Below are positions 9,507 to 21,855 of a stretch of DNA of 64,000 nucleotides, one piece after another. Below the pieces are notes generated by a model. The model was not told the origin of the DNA. It did not search any database and saw only the letters and a program-made list of their open reading frames with translations. The stretch is taken from contig JAQOOI010000072.1 of NCBI GenBank assembly GCA_028554645.1, forward strand, positions 186,001 to 250,000. The letters are read 5' to 3'. The DNA comes from Omphalotus guepiniiformis (Eukaryota > Basidiomycota > Agaricomycetes > Agaricales > Omphalotaceae). Position 1 is the stretch's first letter; each line of letters opens with the position of its first letter. A program made the position numbers and the translations under genes.

Positions 9507-12500
9507 TCAGCGTCCATCAACAACTTCCGTCTCTATGGATCTTCCTTGGAAGCTTCCGCCTGCAGGACCTTGGGAGAAAGAGCCGACGTACGGCGTTGAC
9601 GGACTGAGCGTCGCAGCAGAGCCACGAGACGAGTATGTGAGAGCCGGTGAAACGAGGGGAGGGGAGGACTGCGGGACATCGTAAACGTCCGAGTCTCGAA
9701 AGGAAGGGCTCGACGTGTAGACGTTGTGGTGCGGATCGTAGTTCTTTTTATAATCCTGCTCGCCATTCTTGCTGAAATTACGGTGGTACATGCTGTTGGA
9801 GACTTCGTTCGTGTATGTGGCTCCGTCGTTGTGGATATCATTGTTGTCGGCATATATGCCGTTACTGTTCTTGCTGTCGTTCGTGATACTGCTAATAGAA
9901 TTCGTGGATCTGTGTTTTGAGTGAAGCGAGGGAAGTTCTTGCGTAGTCGTGCGTAAAGTGTCGGTGGAAATATTTCTCGTTTTTGGAATACTCATACTGC
10001 TGTGCTGATAGTGACGAGAGTGCTGGGTCGCTGAGGGGGTGGACGAAGGAGGAAGCGTCGTCGAGCGTACATGAGCCTGTTGACTATAGCCCTGATTGCC
10101 AACACTGTTGAATTCACGGACAGGTAGACGCGCTTGAGAGGAAGTAATCGGGTTCTGAGTCGAGTACTGCTGCATTGGCTGTTGATGCTCCGCCTTCCCA
10201 GTATCGCGGTCGCGCGGAGCACGGGATTGAACAGCATTGCTACTATTTCGCGCACTATTCAGCTGCGATTGAGGGTATTTCTGCGCCTGATTAGAGGGCG
10301 ATATTATGTAGTCTGCGTCACTCTCAGGGACAGCAGGGAGCGGACCGCCCGATGAGTACGAGGAAGTTGGCTGCTGCTGCGACTGAGGTAGCGTGATCGT
10401 GGAAGCCTGAGTGCGGTACCCTCGCATACCCACGTTGAAATCCGCGTGCTCACCGCCATGCCCACCCTGACGATACTCGCTAGGAGCAAAATCCCCTCGA
10501 GAATTCTTACGACGCTGAGCAGCATGTGCTTGGAGGATAAATTCCTCCGCGGGTGTATACCCACTACGCGTTTGAGCCACTCCACCGCCAGCACGCTGTT
10601 GATACTGATTGGGATAAACGAGGTTAAGATCAACGTCACCAAGGACAGGGTGTGGGCTGTGTGAATTAGGAGACTGATGATTCCTTGAGTCATAACGGTC
10701 GCTGTTGCCGTTCCATGCATTCCCATTGCCGCGGAGAGAGTCGAGAAGCGCAGCCATTGCAGGGGTAAGGTCCTGTGAATTCTGATTCAATACGGGAGGA
10801 AGAGCAGTGTTGTGATGGTACGGGGAGGTATGAACACTTCGACGCGGTCCACCAACGTTCAAAGCTCCGATGCCCGCCAAAAGTGCCGCTGCCGATGTGA
10901 GATCACTTGCCGAACCGCGATATCCACCAGCTGCCAGCGAGGAAATGTCGTGAGCGCTTGAAGAGAAATTGTCGTAGACCTGATTCGCAGTAGGAGCTGA
11001 AGCATTAAAGATGCGACTGGAACCGATCGGGGGTGCAGTAACTCCAGACTGGGAACGCAACTGATCACGACCTCGGAGGTTGAGTAGAGCGGCCTGAGCA
11101 ATAGTCAATCTCGCAGGTGAAGAGTCGTCCTCGCGGACAGAACGTTCGGTGCGCTATATTTCCGATAGGAAGTTCATGAGTATTGATATATCTGCTATCT
11201 GTTATTTATGATTGACAGGGAAGACTTACCCTCAGCTCTCGCTGCTCGCTAGTATCAGCAAAGCGCACAGAGATTCTGCTTCCTGGATCGTTCCATCCAC
11301 GAACCATGCGTCCGTGGAGACGCTCAATGACATCTTCTGCTCCGACCCTAGTCTCCAACCTGAAGGCAACAAAGATCAGTACATTACGCGCATATATGGA
11401 GCTTACTACAGACCTGACAAATGCGATGATTCGGGGTGGATTACTGAGCCTAGTTTGGAATAGTCGGCTGCTCTTAATTCGATGGGGAGATACGAGGGCC
11501 GCAAGAGCCTAGAAGAAAAAAGAAAGTGAAATGATCAGCGACCGTGTCAAGGTACCAACAAGAGATGAAGAAGGCATGCGAAGATCTGTGATAGAACTTA
11601 CAGCGTCGTCGATACTCAGAGGAAGCCTAGGTGCAAGACGAAACGATGAGTATATTTGAACACCGAGAAGAGGTGCAGAATCGAAACAGAACAAGAAGAT
11701 ACTGACCCTTCGATGTACAGATTCGTACTATTCGGATCTTGAAGGCGTTCCATCTTAGCCTTGAATGAATTTGACTCGCTCTTCGTGGATCCGGCATCAG
11801 AGCCATACGCGGTACCAGTCCCACCAACCTGGCTCTCTTGCGTATCAGAGCCGCACTGTTCCCACCCAGTAGGCAAAGGAGTGTGAGTCTGAACGTAAGG
11901 CATTCCAGGAATCTTGTGTGCTTGCTGTGACGACGAAGACAGTTAGGAAGAAGACAAAGAGAACAAATATAACTGTTACCTTGGAGAAGGTCGGATGAAG
12001 GTTCCTAAAACGACGCAATGACTGTATACACTTCTCCGCAGCCTCGACGGTTTCAAACCTGGAAACAAAATGTGAGCAATGTTGATGAGCATGGAACAAT
12101 AAGAGAGATTGGGGGCTAATGACATGAAATACTAAGAACACCTACAAGACGAACCCATAACCACTCTCCTTCTCGCCCACGTGTCTGGTAAAACTCCTCA
12201 CACTACGAATTTCGCCAAAGGGGGATGCAAGTTCGAACAGCTGATCTTCCGGGAAGTGAGGAGGCAAACCATTGATGTAGACGTTTGGAGTTTTGTGATC
12301 CCCGGAGGCGTGAGTCTCAATATTGTCCACACTGCCATCGTCGCCAGAGACATTGCTATATGCGGTAGGAACATGCTCAACGGCGTTGGGGTTCAAATTC
12401 GAAGTATTGACGCTGAGAGACGAAAGCTTGTTAGAATCGTCTTTTTTGATGTCCTCCAGATCAATAGTTCCTGTATCAGGAACTTTGCAACCAGAGGAAG

Positions 12501-13573
12501 TTAGACTTTGGGAGGCCGAAGTTGACGAGCAGAGAGTAATGTCGTTGATCGATGCAGAATTCGAGATAGGCGTGAGAAGCGTGGTGGATGAAGAAGCTGT
12601 GTGGAATGAGCTGGTACTGGGTATGCTCGAAAGCGTACTAGATGTGAGAAGACTGGAGAGACCCGCACTAGGGCTGGTGCTGGTCACAGCAGCAGATGGA
12701 TTGCTGGTGCTGTCACCAGGTACAGGCGTAACACTAGCGCGAGGGGTATTGCCATCATTATTCAAAGCCGCAGTCGAGGAGTCAGGCTTCGCCGTTGAGG
12801 GCACTTCATAGAGCTTAGCCTGTATCCGTGGCATTACTTCCGGCGAGGAAGGGATCGCACCTCCGAGGGAAGCCTCGCGCTGCATATGATCCCGTGGTGA
12901 ATGGACTGAAGCAGAGAGACCCGATGGCTCGTTGGAGACAGCTGAAAAAGGCGGGCTGGACAACGAGTCCTCGCGTATTTCACCTTCCTCAAGAATAATG
13001 GGTTTAGAATCTGAAGCATAGGTCAGCGTTCAAGTCAGCAGCGTGACAAAAGTACAGAATACACGTGCCTGAAGCTGGAGCATCAGAAGAGGTAGTGGGA
13101 CTGCCCAAACCAACAGAAGGCATAATAAGGCCCTCTGCCCCTGCGACATCGCCTGATCCGAGGTCGGAGGGGGCCTCGCCATGTTCTTGGCTACGACTGT
13201 TCGCCCTATATGTATCTGAGGCAATGTTGGGGCTGACAAACGTTGAATGACATTCGGAAAGCGAAGAGGGCGCGGTAGCAGCCTCAATAGGAAACGGCGA
13301 GACAATTGGAACTGCACGCTGATGGGAAGAGTTGGACGATAGAGTAGACGATGGTACAGATGCTATGTGCAAAGACTGGATTGAGGCTGCAGAATTAGAT
13401 GAAGACGAAGAGCTGCGACGAGAACAAGTTGCAAAAGAGGCAGATGTATTGCTGGTGGTGCGAACGTGGTCTGAATTGACGCCTGAAGAAGAAATAGAGT
13501 CGGGAGGAGATGGAGGCGCTCTCGGAGGAACAAGTGCAGCAGATGGAGACGAAAGAGAGTCTGAATGAGACAT
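9507..13573 (-). CDS. Two-RRM RNA-binding protein with long Ser-rich and Gln/Asn-rich flanks
   Basis: Eight exons on the minus strand (13573-13069, 13010-12146, 12058-11980, 11924-11707, 11626-11602, 11508-11414, 11359-11230, 11153-9507) join to 1187 residues in one frame. Residues 1 to about 405 are a Ser/Thr/Pro-rich low-complexity region. RRM1 starts near residue 410 with RNP2 VYINGLPPHF and RNP1 ESGYGFVLFET. RRM2 starts near 550 with NLYIEGLPLSIDD and ends at ISVRFADT. Of the last 550 residues a large part is rich in Gln, Asn, Ser and Tyr, as in proteins that enter RNA granules. The arrangement resembles fungal mRNA regulators such as the fission-yeast Cip1/Cip2 type, but orthology is not established. 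The first intron appears to use a GC donor at 13068-13067. A 25-base exon 5 completes RRM2. Confidence 0.87.
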
Positions 13574-14443
13574 GTTGCAAGATAGCGATGCGATGCTTTA
13601 AGCTGGGAATAAACGGAAAGGAATAAAACTTGCGATAGCTAGCGAGACTCTTTATGCTGGAGAGGAAAAGAAACGATGTCGGTAGTTGGCAAAGTAAAAG
13701 AAGCTGGAAAAAGAAGGCTTCGCTGCCGGTAATTTGCGTACAGAGTATCACTGATACGGATAAAGTTAAAAAATAGGTTTACAGGATTGAGGAGAGGGGG
13801 GAGAAGAAAATGAATTTGAAGGGTACAGAGAGATAATGGGGGTAGGGAAGAGAGTAGGGGGGAACAAGGATTCGAGTGCACTGTCTAGCTTTATATTCCC
13901 CTCGCAGCGATGTTGTGTTTTGTTGACATAATGCCTCTGTCTGCAGACGATCTCGATCTTGACGCGCCTTTTTGACATCTGCGCGACATGCAACCTACAA
14001 ACGAACGTCTGCCAATTTAATACGCGTTGTTCCCCGAACCGCCCGAGGGTGAGCTGTAAAAAAGAAGTATCTGTATGTGAGCGAGATGGTCGCGGTCAAA
14101 GAAAGACATACGGCGATATGTTTTTCTCGGAGGTTCCTGACAAGCAAATCCTTCCTTCCGTGTGGCTGTGCACTCACTGTCCGCCTATGATACGATGCAT
14201 AGTTTAACGTCGGTCTGAAAAGCTTTAGGCTCAATCCCCGGAAGCCATCTATCCCGGAACACCGGCCCGTCAGGTATGCGCTCTACTTTCAAGCGCTCAC
14301 CCCAACGATGCAGCTCAAGTTCATCACACACGTTCCACAACTGGGGGGCAGTAAAGACAATGCGTTACACCGTTGCCTACGAACACTATAAACACAATTG
14401 ATAATGTTATCTTCTTAATTCTTCCTTTACATCTCCAATCAAT
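13574..14443. other. Upstream region of the RRM gene; no gene seen
   Basis: 870 bases separate the RRM gene start from the cyclophilin stop. The segment next to the RRM start is purine-rich on the plus strand, so pyrimidine-rich on the coding strand, as is common for fungal promoters and 5' UTRs. ORFs here look like chance frames. Confidence 0.5.
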
Positions 14444-15140
14444 TTATACGGTGCCGGATTTGGCGATCGTGATTGTCTTGGTTGTCTTGCCTGACTGGGA
14501 TCCGTAACCCTCAATCTTCTTCACGAGGTCAAATCCTTCAACGACCTCACCTGGTAATACATAATTAGCTTCTGTGCGAAATGAGGCAACAATATTCAGA
14601 CATACCGAACACGACGTGAGCACCGTCGAGCCAAGAGGTTACGACGGTGGTGATGAAGAACTGAGAGCCGTTGGTGTTCTTTCCAGCATTAGCCATGGAG
14701 AGCAAACCAGGCTTCTCGTGCTTCTTCTGAAAGTTCTCATCTATTCATCAGATAAAAGGCGAAAAAAGATCCCAATCATCCATCGATCAGCATTATTTCT
14801 ACCCGAAATGAATGCGGACATACCAGCAAACTTCTCTCCGTAGATCGATTTACCACCGGTACCGTTACCCTTGGTGAAGTCACCTCCCTGGAGCATGAAG
14901 TTTGGAATGACACGATGGAAGGAGGAACCCTCGTAGCCGAATCCGTGTTCGCCAGTCGCGAGCTCACGGAAGTTTTTCGCGGTCTTGGGAACGACATCGT
15001 CATAGAGTTTGAAGACGATCTTGCCCGCAGGCTCACCGTTAATGGTGATATCGAACTACGTGATATATTGGAAGCGGCGGTCAGAATTAACTAGCGCAAG
15101 CTCAGAACGCGACCAATGGACTCACGAAGACGTTAGACAT
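14444..15140 (-). CDS. Cyclophilin-type peptidyl-prolyl cis-trans isomerase
   Basis: Four exons (15140-15126, 15055-14824, 14740-14606, 14550-14444) give 162 residues, the normal size of a single-domain cytosolic cyclophilin A. The diagnostic segments are present: [15 protein letters not shown] (catalytic Arg plus Phe and Gln), NGSQFFIT, and [10 protein letters not shown], whose tryptophan binds cyclosporin in the family. The C-terminus is the usual short strand, ITIAKSGTV. The first exon encodes only MSNVF. The enzyme isomerises Xaa-Pro bonds and is the usual cyclosporin A receptor in fungi. There is no targeting signal. Confidence 0.95.
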
Positions 15141-15699
15141 TGTAGATGGGTGTATGAGACTGAGTTGGGTGTCGAAGGAAACGGGGGACTTTATATACCA
15201 TCGGCGATTACCGAACGAGATAATCATCATCAGCACTGTAAATGGGCAAATACGTCACATGGTCCACAGCCCTCCACAGCGGGTTACCTCAGCAGCAGCG
15301 CTGAGAGTCACTGACACTGTGAAAGTTCTAACCTTGACAAGATGACTGATGAAATATAGGATATTGACGAGCGGCAGAAGCAGAAGAATTGTGAAGGACG
15401 GCATGGTCGAGGAAGAGGCCCACAGCACTTTTGCATGCAACTGCAGTACCATCTAGACTTGAAAGAACTTGAGACTTGCCTGACCAATTTCCGTTCTCTC
15501 GCTTCTGCGTCATTTGCACCACACGGGAGAGCGCTGAAGCCGGCCGCACGTTGAGCTGGGTCTTCTGACCCAATCGGGTGAGAACCTGCAACAATGATAT
15601 ATACAGTACATACAAACAACTTTTCAGCGAGATATTGGAGGGATGGCACCGGTATTCACACATACACTTACATACACATACAACCCCTTCAATTCCGAA
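15141..15699. other. Intergenic region, no gene seen
   Basis: The region between the cyclophilin start and the DUF7330 stop has overlapping minus-strand ORFs of about 110 codons (15308-15663) without recognisable motifs. Confidence 0.45.
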
Positions 15700-16656
15700 T
15701 CAAACACCAAAAAATCGAGTCCAGAAATCCAGCTGTGGTTTCTCATACGACTCATCATCATACCAGACATAAATCCTCCCACCCATCGACTTGATATTCA
15801 CCTCGTCCAGTGCCGAATCACCCATGTAGAGCTTCCTCTGCGTGACCAGTCCGCACGGCTGTTCACTCAGCGTGCGTGGTGGCACTTTGGAGAATTCCTC
15901 AGAAAAAATAAGTGGGCCTCTAGACGTGGTGTTTAGAGCGCCTTGAAATGAGCGCGGGAGAGAAACGAAAACTGTTCCCCAGCCGGCTTCAATGGATATC
16001 TTGAATGGAGGACGAGGATGGGGAGATGAACGCTGTGATTGCTTGTTAGCTACATGAGTGAACTCTTGAAGAACGAACGCAGCCTAACAGTTATATCCCC
16101 TATACCAGACTGTACAGTAATCTTCGTTTTGTCTTTGGTTTTAGCTACTTGGTCTTCTAGCGCCTCGGTAGGCACCGAAACCAAACCCACATCAACGTCA
16201 ATCTGAGCATTATGTACCTTCAAGAACAAATTATCCCGACTTGTATCTTCTCCCACCAAAGTAGAATTCGAAATTTTTATGGATGGGTCAATGGTATACG
16301 TTTCGTTGATGGGTTGGAACACTCTGACGATGGAAACGAAATTCATCGGTGGTGTGGGGTTTGGGGACTTGGGGGTTGCGTCGTCAGTACTTTGACTCTT
16401 GCGCGTATCGTCAGGAACGTCATATGGTGGTGGCGATGGTGATCCTGAGCGCTATATAAAGTCGTACTTGTGTCAGTCCAAATTAGAGAACTAGGAATAG
16501 ATGAAGCCTGACTTTGGAATCTGGTTCGAGATGCATGTTGAGGTTATCGTTCAAGGGTGAGCCCTGACTCTCACTTCGTATATTTACATAACGTTTAAGG
16601 TTAGCGCCCAAGTCGATGTCCACAAAGATTGGTTGAAAAAGCGTTTCTGGTTCCAT
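15700..16656 (-). CDS. DUF7330-like protein of unknown function
   Basis: Three exons (16656-16513, 16451-16089, 16032-15700) sum to 279 residues. The N-terminal 100 residues are polar and Pro/Ser-rich (PSPPPYDVP, KSPNPTPP). The rest is predicted beta-rich, with INETYTIDPSI, NLFLKVHNAQIDVDVGLV and KITVQSGIGDI. It then contains TVFVSLPRSFQGAL and MGGRIYVWYDDE, which match the repeat-like strands of basidiomycete DUF7330 proteins. I make the family assignment from memory of the pattern only. No signal peptide or membrane helix is seen. The gene is divergent from the APC permease with only 245 bases between the starts, so the two may share a promoter. Confidence 0.65.
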
Positions 16657-16901
16657 TCTTGCCAGGTATCCATTTCGGAAGTCAGGTCAGAGAGTTTCAG
16701 TCAGAGCAGAACCAGCGAATGAACTGCACGTTACGCTAACCGACATACCCACGCGCGCCTAACTTAATATTTCGGTACATAATATCTATTACGCAATCAC
16801 AAATCTGCGCTTACTCCGCGCTTACTTATCCTCTGCCAAGGCTCAGATATCCAGCAGATCTCTGAGCTCGCCCGTGCTATTTCTCCCTATCTCATGCTGA
16901 G
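16657..16901. promoter_or_regulatory. Short divergent promoter region
   Basis: These 245 bases separate the start codons of the DUF7330 gene (-) and the APC permease (+), so control sequences for both must lie here or in their UTRs. I did not recognise specific factor sites. Confidence 0.4.
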
Positions 16902-19357
16902 ATGTCTCTAGTCGACCCAGAATACTCAGAGACCCGGCCTCTTATCACCGACTCCTCATTTAGCTACGGAAGTCCTGGAACAATCGCAGAAGACCGAGTT
17001 TTTCAACAGCCAGCGGCAGGAAGCGGAATAGATGGCGTTGCGTTACATAGAAATGAAGGAGATAGTGAGTGTTCAAAGTTTTTTTCTTGCTTGGATTTGA
17101 TCTCATTGTTGAACATTCTTGCTAGATAGATATGGCGAATCGTATGATAATGTCCCGCAGGAGAAACGACAACTTGGTGAGATTGCCTTGATTGTTTAAG
17201 TTCTAACACGTTAGGAATATGCTGAGATTCAACAACTTGGGATATTTAGCGCGATGTTCCTCATATTCAACCGTGTAATTGGAACTGGGTATGTCACTTG
17301 TTTCTTTCCACTGATATCCACCCGATTGAGAACGATGGATGCGTGTGTAGAATCTACGCAACACCAAGTGTGATTCTACGTACCTCAGGGAGTATAGGCG
17401 TAGCTCTTCTAATGTGGTTGCTTGGAGCTATCATTGCTGCCTTTGGAACAGCTGTATATGTCGAGCTCGGTACTGTGAGTGATTCTTACGACTATCTAAA
17501 CCGGTACAGCATTCGTTTATCGCGTTAGTCGCGGTTTCTAGGGTTTACCACGCAGCGGAGGCGAGAAGAATTACTTAGAATTTATCTATAGAAGACCTTT
17601 GTTTTTGGTTACTTGCGTATTTTCCGTCTACGCAGTCATCGGAGTGAGTGTTTTTCATCTGCTATCTTCACCCGTGTTCACCCGCTGATGCAGAAATGAA
17701 GGGAACGTCCGCTGCGAATGGTATTGTTTTCGGAGAATGTACGTCTAACGACTTGTGGGTTTTCAAGTATTGACCCGACTCTTGTAAACAACAGACGTTA
17801 TCCATGCCCTCGGGCTAGAACCCACACGATACAACACACGTATCGTCGCTGTTATCTGCCTCACTTTCATCCTTGTCATGCACGGAATGCTTCCGAAATG
17901 GGGTCTGAGGCTGCAGAACTCCCTAGGACTGTTCAAGTTGCTGATTTTGTCGGCAATATCTGTCTGCGGGCTACTCAGTCTTGCAGGCGTGCAAGCGTTC
18001 GCGGTGAAAGAAGGGTATGATAAACCGCGTAATTTCGAGTCTTGGGAGAAAGTTTGGGAGGGTAGTAGAGGTGATGCGAATGCGTTTGTTACTGGGCTAT
18101 ATAATGTTATCTGGTACGTTACTCGAAACACTGTCCAGGCGCGTATGTTGATCAAGTGCGGGCGTGTTTTTCTCAACAGGTCGTTTGTCGGATACTCTTC
18201 GGCTAACTCTGCGTTGTCTGAGGTGCGAGATCCAGTGAAAACGATCAAACGCGCGGCGCCCTCTGCGATGCTCGCAGTCACGGTTGTGTATCTGTTCATT
18301 AATATCGCGTATTATGCGGTTGTTTCCAAGGCCGATATACTTGGAAGTAAACGAATCGTCGCGTATGTGTGTCAGTTTAAGATCGCTTCTCAGTTCTGAA
18401 TCTCATAATGGTGGTTCTCTGTAGGGCCTTGTTCTTCCGCAATCTGTTCGGAGAAACTACAGAACGAGTTGGTACTTATTTTGCTTGGCAGTAGAACCAC
18501 TGCTGATGGTTATTACCGTTCAAGGCGTTAAGTGTGTTCATAGCGCTGTCGACTTTGGGAAACTTGCTTTCTGGGCAGTTTAGCGTAGGACGAGGTTGGT
18601 GAATTGTGATTTCATCAGTTGTTCAGGTGTATCTTATACTTGTTCCTCGCAGTGATACAAGAGCTAGGCCGAGAAGGCTTCCTACCTTATTCTTCCTTCT
18701 TCGCAAGCAGCAAACCTTTCAACGCACCTCTAGCAGGACTGTCCTTCCAATTTCTGGTTTCCTGCGCATTCATTATACTCCCTCCTCCAGGCGATGCATA
18801 CCTGTTCATGATCATCAGTAAGTTTTGAAATAGTCCCTGTCGTATGACCCAAGTACTAAGAAAGGCTATAGTGTCATCTTATTGCGCAGCTCTCGTCAAC
18901 ACATTTGTCTCTTTGGGCCTGCTCTTGTTGTACACAGCATACTACCGCGCATACAATTGGGATCCGCCCTACCGCGCCCCCAAGATCGTTGTCGTTCTAT
19001 TCTTCTTATCAAACGTCTTCCTGATCGTTGTACCTCTAATACCACCAGCACCAGGTTCAAGGACGTACGAGCATCTACCGTATTGGGTGAGTCTCTTTCC
19101 TATATAACGTAACCTCCTCTGTGTCCATGTCTATGTCCATGTCCACGTCTGCGGGAAATGATACCTTGGATCTGATTTCGGATCTTCCGCAGTCTCACGC
19201 GATCGTAGCGATCTCCGTATCAATTATCGGGGTACTTTATTGGTTTGTCTGGGCAGTATGGCTCCCGCGAAGGAATGGGTACAAGTTGGTACGCGTGTGG
19301 GTATTACAGTCGGATGGAGTATCGAGGTGTATATATAAGAAAGCACCTATTCAATAG
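16902..19357 (+). CDS. APC-superfamily amino-acid permease, MUP1-like (methionine permease type)
   Basis: A polar N-terminus (MSLVDPEYSETRPL) is followed by the signature first helix, LGIFSAMFLIFNRVIGTG, with the unwound GTG. YATPSVILRTSGSIGVALLM and FGTAVYVELGTALPRSGGEKN follow, all matching the fungal LAT/MUP1 class. Later segments include FVGYSSANSALSEVRDP, LGNLLSGQFSVGRVIQELGR, EGFLPYSSFFASSKPFNAP and a last helix ending at VWLPRRNGYKLV. About 12 transmembrane segments are expected. The gene has many introns; the first exon ends at 17062 and the coding region stops at 19355-19357. One intron near 19120-19150 carries a short imperfect ATGTCT/ATGTCC repeat. The substrate is probably methionine or another neutral amino acid, by family inference only. 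Confidence 0.85.
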
Positions 19358-19685
19358 CGGCTTTCTAATCGTTACCCCTCATTAGCGTTCGTTGCCTCAA
19401 TAAAGGATTGGCAGATGTGTTCTGTAAAGCGTATTGGACGGATCAGCACTAGTATCTTCATTAACATGAAATATGACCTTTTTTATGTTGCTACAATGCT
19501 TTAGCGGTATAGCCAAACTGCCTGCCGCTGTCACACAACTCACTTTCGCCTAAACTATGATATGTCCCATAATCACCTAGGCCCAACAAGAATGACAATG
19601 TCGGAAATCCAATTTCTTCCTTTCCTTTACCCCATCATTCTGGTTCGATGATTCGTTGAGAATCCCGGGCTTTGCTCAAAGGTTC
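19358..19685. other. Intergenic region
   Basis: Short spacer between the permease stop and the second DUF6533 gene. No other feature is seen. Confidence 0.5.
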
Positions 19686-21404
19686 ATGGTCGAGCAGGCC
19701 GATGAGTTCTTCAACAGTTGGAGATTGGCGAGGACTGAACGTGATGTCAAAAGTGTGTTTCCCTCCTTATTCAACCTTCTCGTTTTAGCTCATTTTTGAT
19801 TGGGTGGTAGTCAGTTCGTTGGTGGTGCTGTTGTGGGATTTCTGTGAGTGCTCAGGTTCTACGAAAACGCTGGAATTTGTGGTGATGCCCGTGGTGGATG
19901 CTCATAATTCGCGCCTAGTGCTAACCTTCGAGGAAGAGGTGTGTTAACCCGTTTATATGCCCGAGTAATCGGACTATACTGATATGTGCGGCATGCAGAG
20001 GCAACTCTTTTGGGTATGTTACCTTGAGTGACTTATGAGATACGAAGCACAAGTTGAGCTTGGTATCCACAGAAAAACCCCTGCACAATTGTTTCTTGTC
20101 TATTCTACTTGGTGTGTGCGATTGCATGATGAGGCCGTCTGAATTCACATGTTATTCATTTCAGAGTCGATATCTGGCCATATCCATTTCCCTGTATGCT
20201 GTTCATCCTTGTATACCCGAATCTTTGCTGAAATTCTCTCTCTTGGGGTTAGCTTTGGTATCATCGGTTCGTGCGCGATCGTTCTAATCTGTCACAAAGA
20301 CACTGACAAGCCTGTTATAGTTGCTGCCGTGCCCGAACTCAGTGACCAAGTTAGCTGAACAAACTCTCTAATGACTTGACTGGCAAACTTATATTCGTCA
20401 CAGATGTCAGTATCTCTCACCCTCTTCAATTCTGGCTCATGAGTTCTCCGCAGATGTAAGTGCATCTCGCTCGTTCAATTTATGTTATGTCTAACTATTG
20501 AAGTAACAGGTTTTATTTGGCTGTCCACCGAGGGCTTTCTCGGAATGGTGAGCTGTTGGTCGATTCAAAGTACGGTTGTTCATGACTTCAATGGTTGACA
20601 AACCTAACTTGGCTTGGTAGTCATTATCCAACTGCGCATATATGCGCTATACGACCGAAACATCAAGATCAAATATTTCCTGCTGGTAACATTCATCGTC
20701 CAGGCCTTGCTTCTTGTATCTATCTTCACCTATGGTTTGACTCGCGCACAATGTAAGCGCATTTTTCGTGCAGTTTTTGAGCTGAAGACGTATCTCCTTC
20801 CTAATTCTCTAGTCGTCGTTGCCGAAGCAGGCAACATGTCGATTTGTGAAGTGTTCGATGCCCCGGCATGTATATGGAGTTTCTGGATGGCGTTATTATC
20901 GTGCGTTTTTTGAGTATCTCGTTTTATTCGAGAACTAATGATTTTCATCTTAGCTATGAATGTTTACTTTCTTTCCTGGTTATATTCAAAGCCTGCAAAC
21001 GTGTTCGATCAGAAGGGTTTTTCGGAAGCTGGGCAAGTCTTCACGATATCCTGATACGTGATTCGGTATTATATTATGTTGGTATGTGCCTTCTTGCCAC
21101 ATTTTGAAGGAATACATGACTCAAAATACCTGCAATAGTATTTGCTTGGTATTTGCTGCCAACCTCGTTATTTGGATCAAATCAAGCGTTGGTTTACTTC
21201 ACCCATTCATCTAGCATACACGAACTAACGCAGCTCCTTCTACAGCCCATTACATTCGACCTGGCGACTGGCTTGGCCGTGGTCTATCCCTCTCTTATTG
21301 GGAGTCATATGATGATCAACATTCGCCGAGTCTATTATAAACCCCTAATGCGTACGGTCACATCACCTTCCGAGATCTCTCTACCTTCATATTCTCCTGG
21401 TTGA
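19686..21404 (+). CDS. DUF6533 seven-transmembrane protein (copy 2)
   Basis: I chose the ATG at 19686 because its exon (MVEQADEFFNSWRLARTE) splices in phase to SSLVVLLWDFL and then LTFEEE, the family's N-terminal LLYDYLLTFDDE motif. Further exons give SCLFYLSRYLAISISL, VVIIQLRIYALYDRNIKI, FLLVTFIVQALLLVSIFTYG, ILIRDSVLYYV and, at the end, LLLQPITFDLATGLAVVYPS. The order of helices and the RDSVLYY segment match DUF6533 proteins. Several middle junctions (20200-20600) are uncertain. The stop is at 21402-21404. Function is unknown. It shares family but little close identity with the copies at 4.8, 23.3 and 28.6 kb. Confidence 0.72.
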
Positions 21405-21829
21405 TGATGCTTCAACATCGCCCTTATTGCCAGGTCAAGAGAAGAATTCCATGCGGGCTATAGACGTGACGACGTAATTAATTTGATAAGTCATGCTCGA
21501 AGACTTCGGTATTTGCCTAGATATACTGATGCAAACTACTTCAATGCATACACGTTTGTATATGTACATATACATATTTGAACTTGGTATCAATGCCTCG
21601 GACTCTTCTTTGTGCGTCAATTCCCAGCATGGTTCAACGATCATCAGGTCAACTTTTCATGGGAATTGTCTGAGCCTACGATGGTCTTGACGGATGCGAT
21701 ACCGTCAAATTGAACTAACGAAGCTACCTGCAGACAGTTCCAAGAATCGCGAAGAAGACCTCCCGCCATGATGGTGGTGGCAAATCATGTCGAGACAGCA
21801 TTCAATTACTGCAGATTACTGCGGTGCTA
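21405..21829. other. Intergenic region left of the TIR transposon
   Basis: No gene is supported. A short ATGTACATATACATAT-like alternating stretch lies near 21560. Confidence 0.45.
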
Positions 21830-21855
21830 CAGTTGGGGACAATCAAACACGGTAA
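21830..21855. repeat. Left terminal inverted repeat
   Basis: Twenty-six bases identical to the reverse complement of 22817-22842, flanked on the left by the dinucleotide TA. Confidence 0.92.

Noticed and set aside
19119..19150. Short ATGTCT/ATGTCC repeats read as an ORF start
   Set aside because: They lie in a permease intron and form a small microsatellite. The in-frame Met-Ser run is not a separate start.
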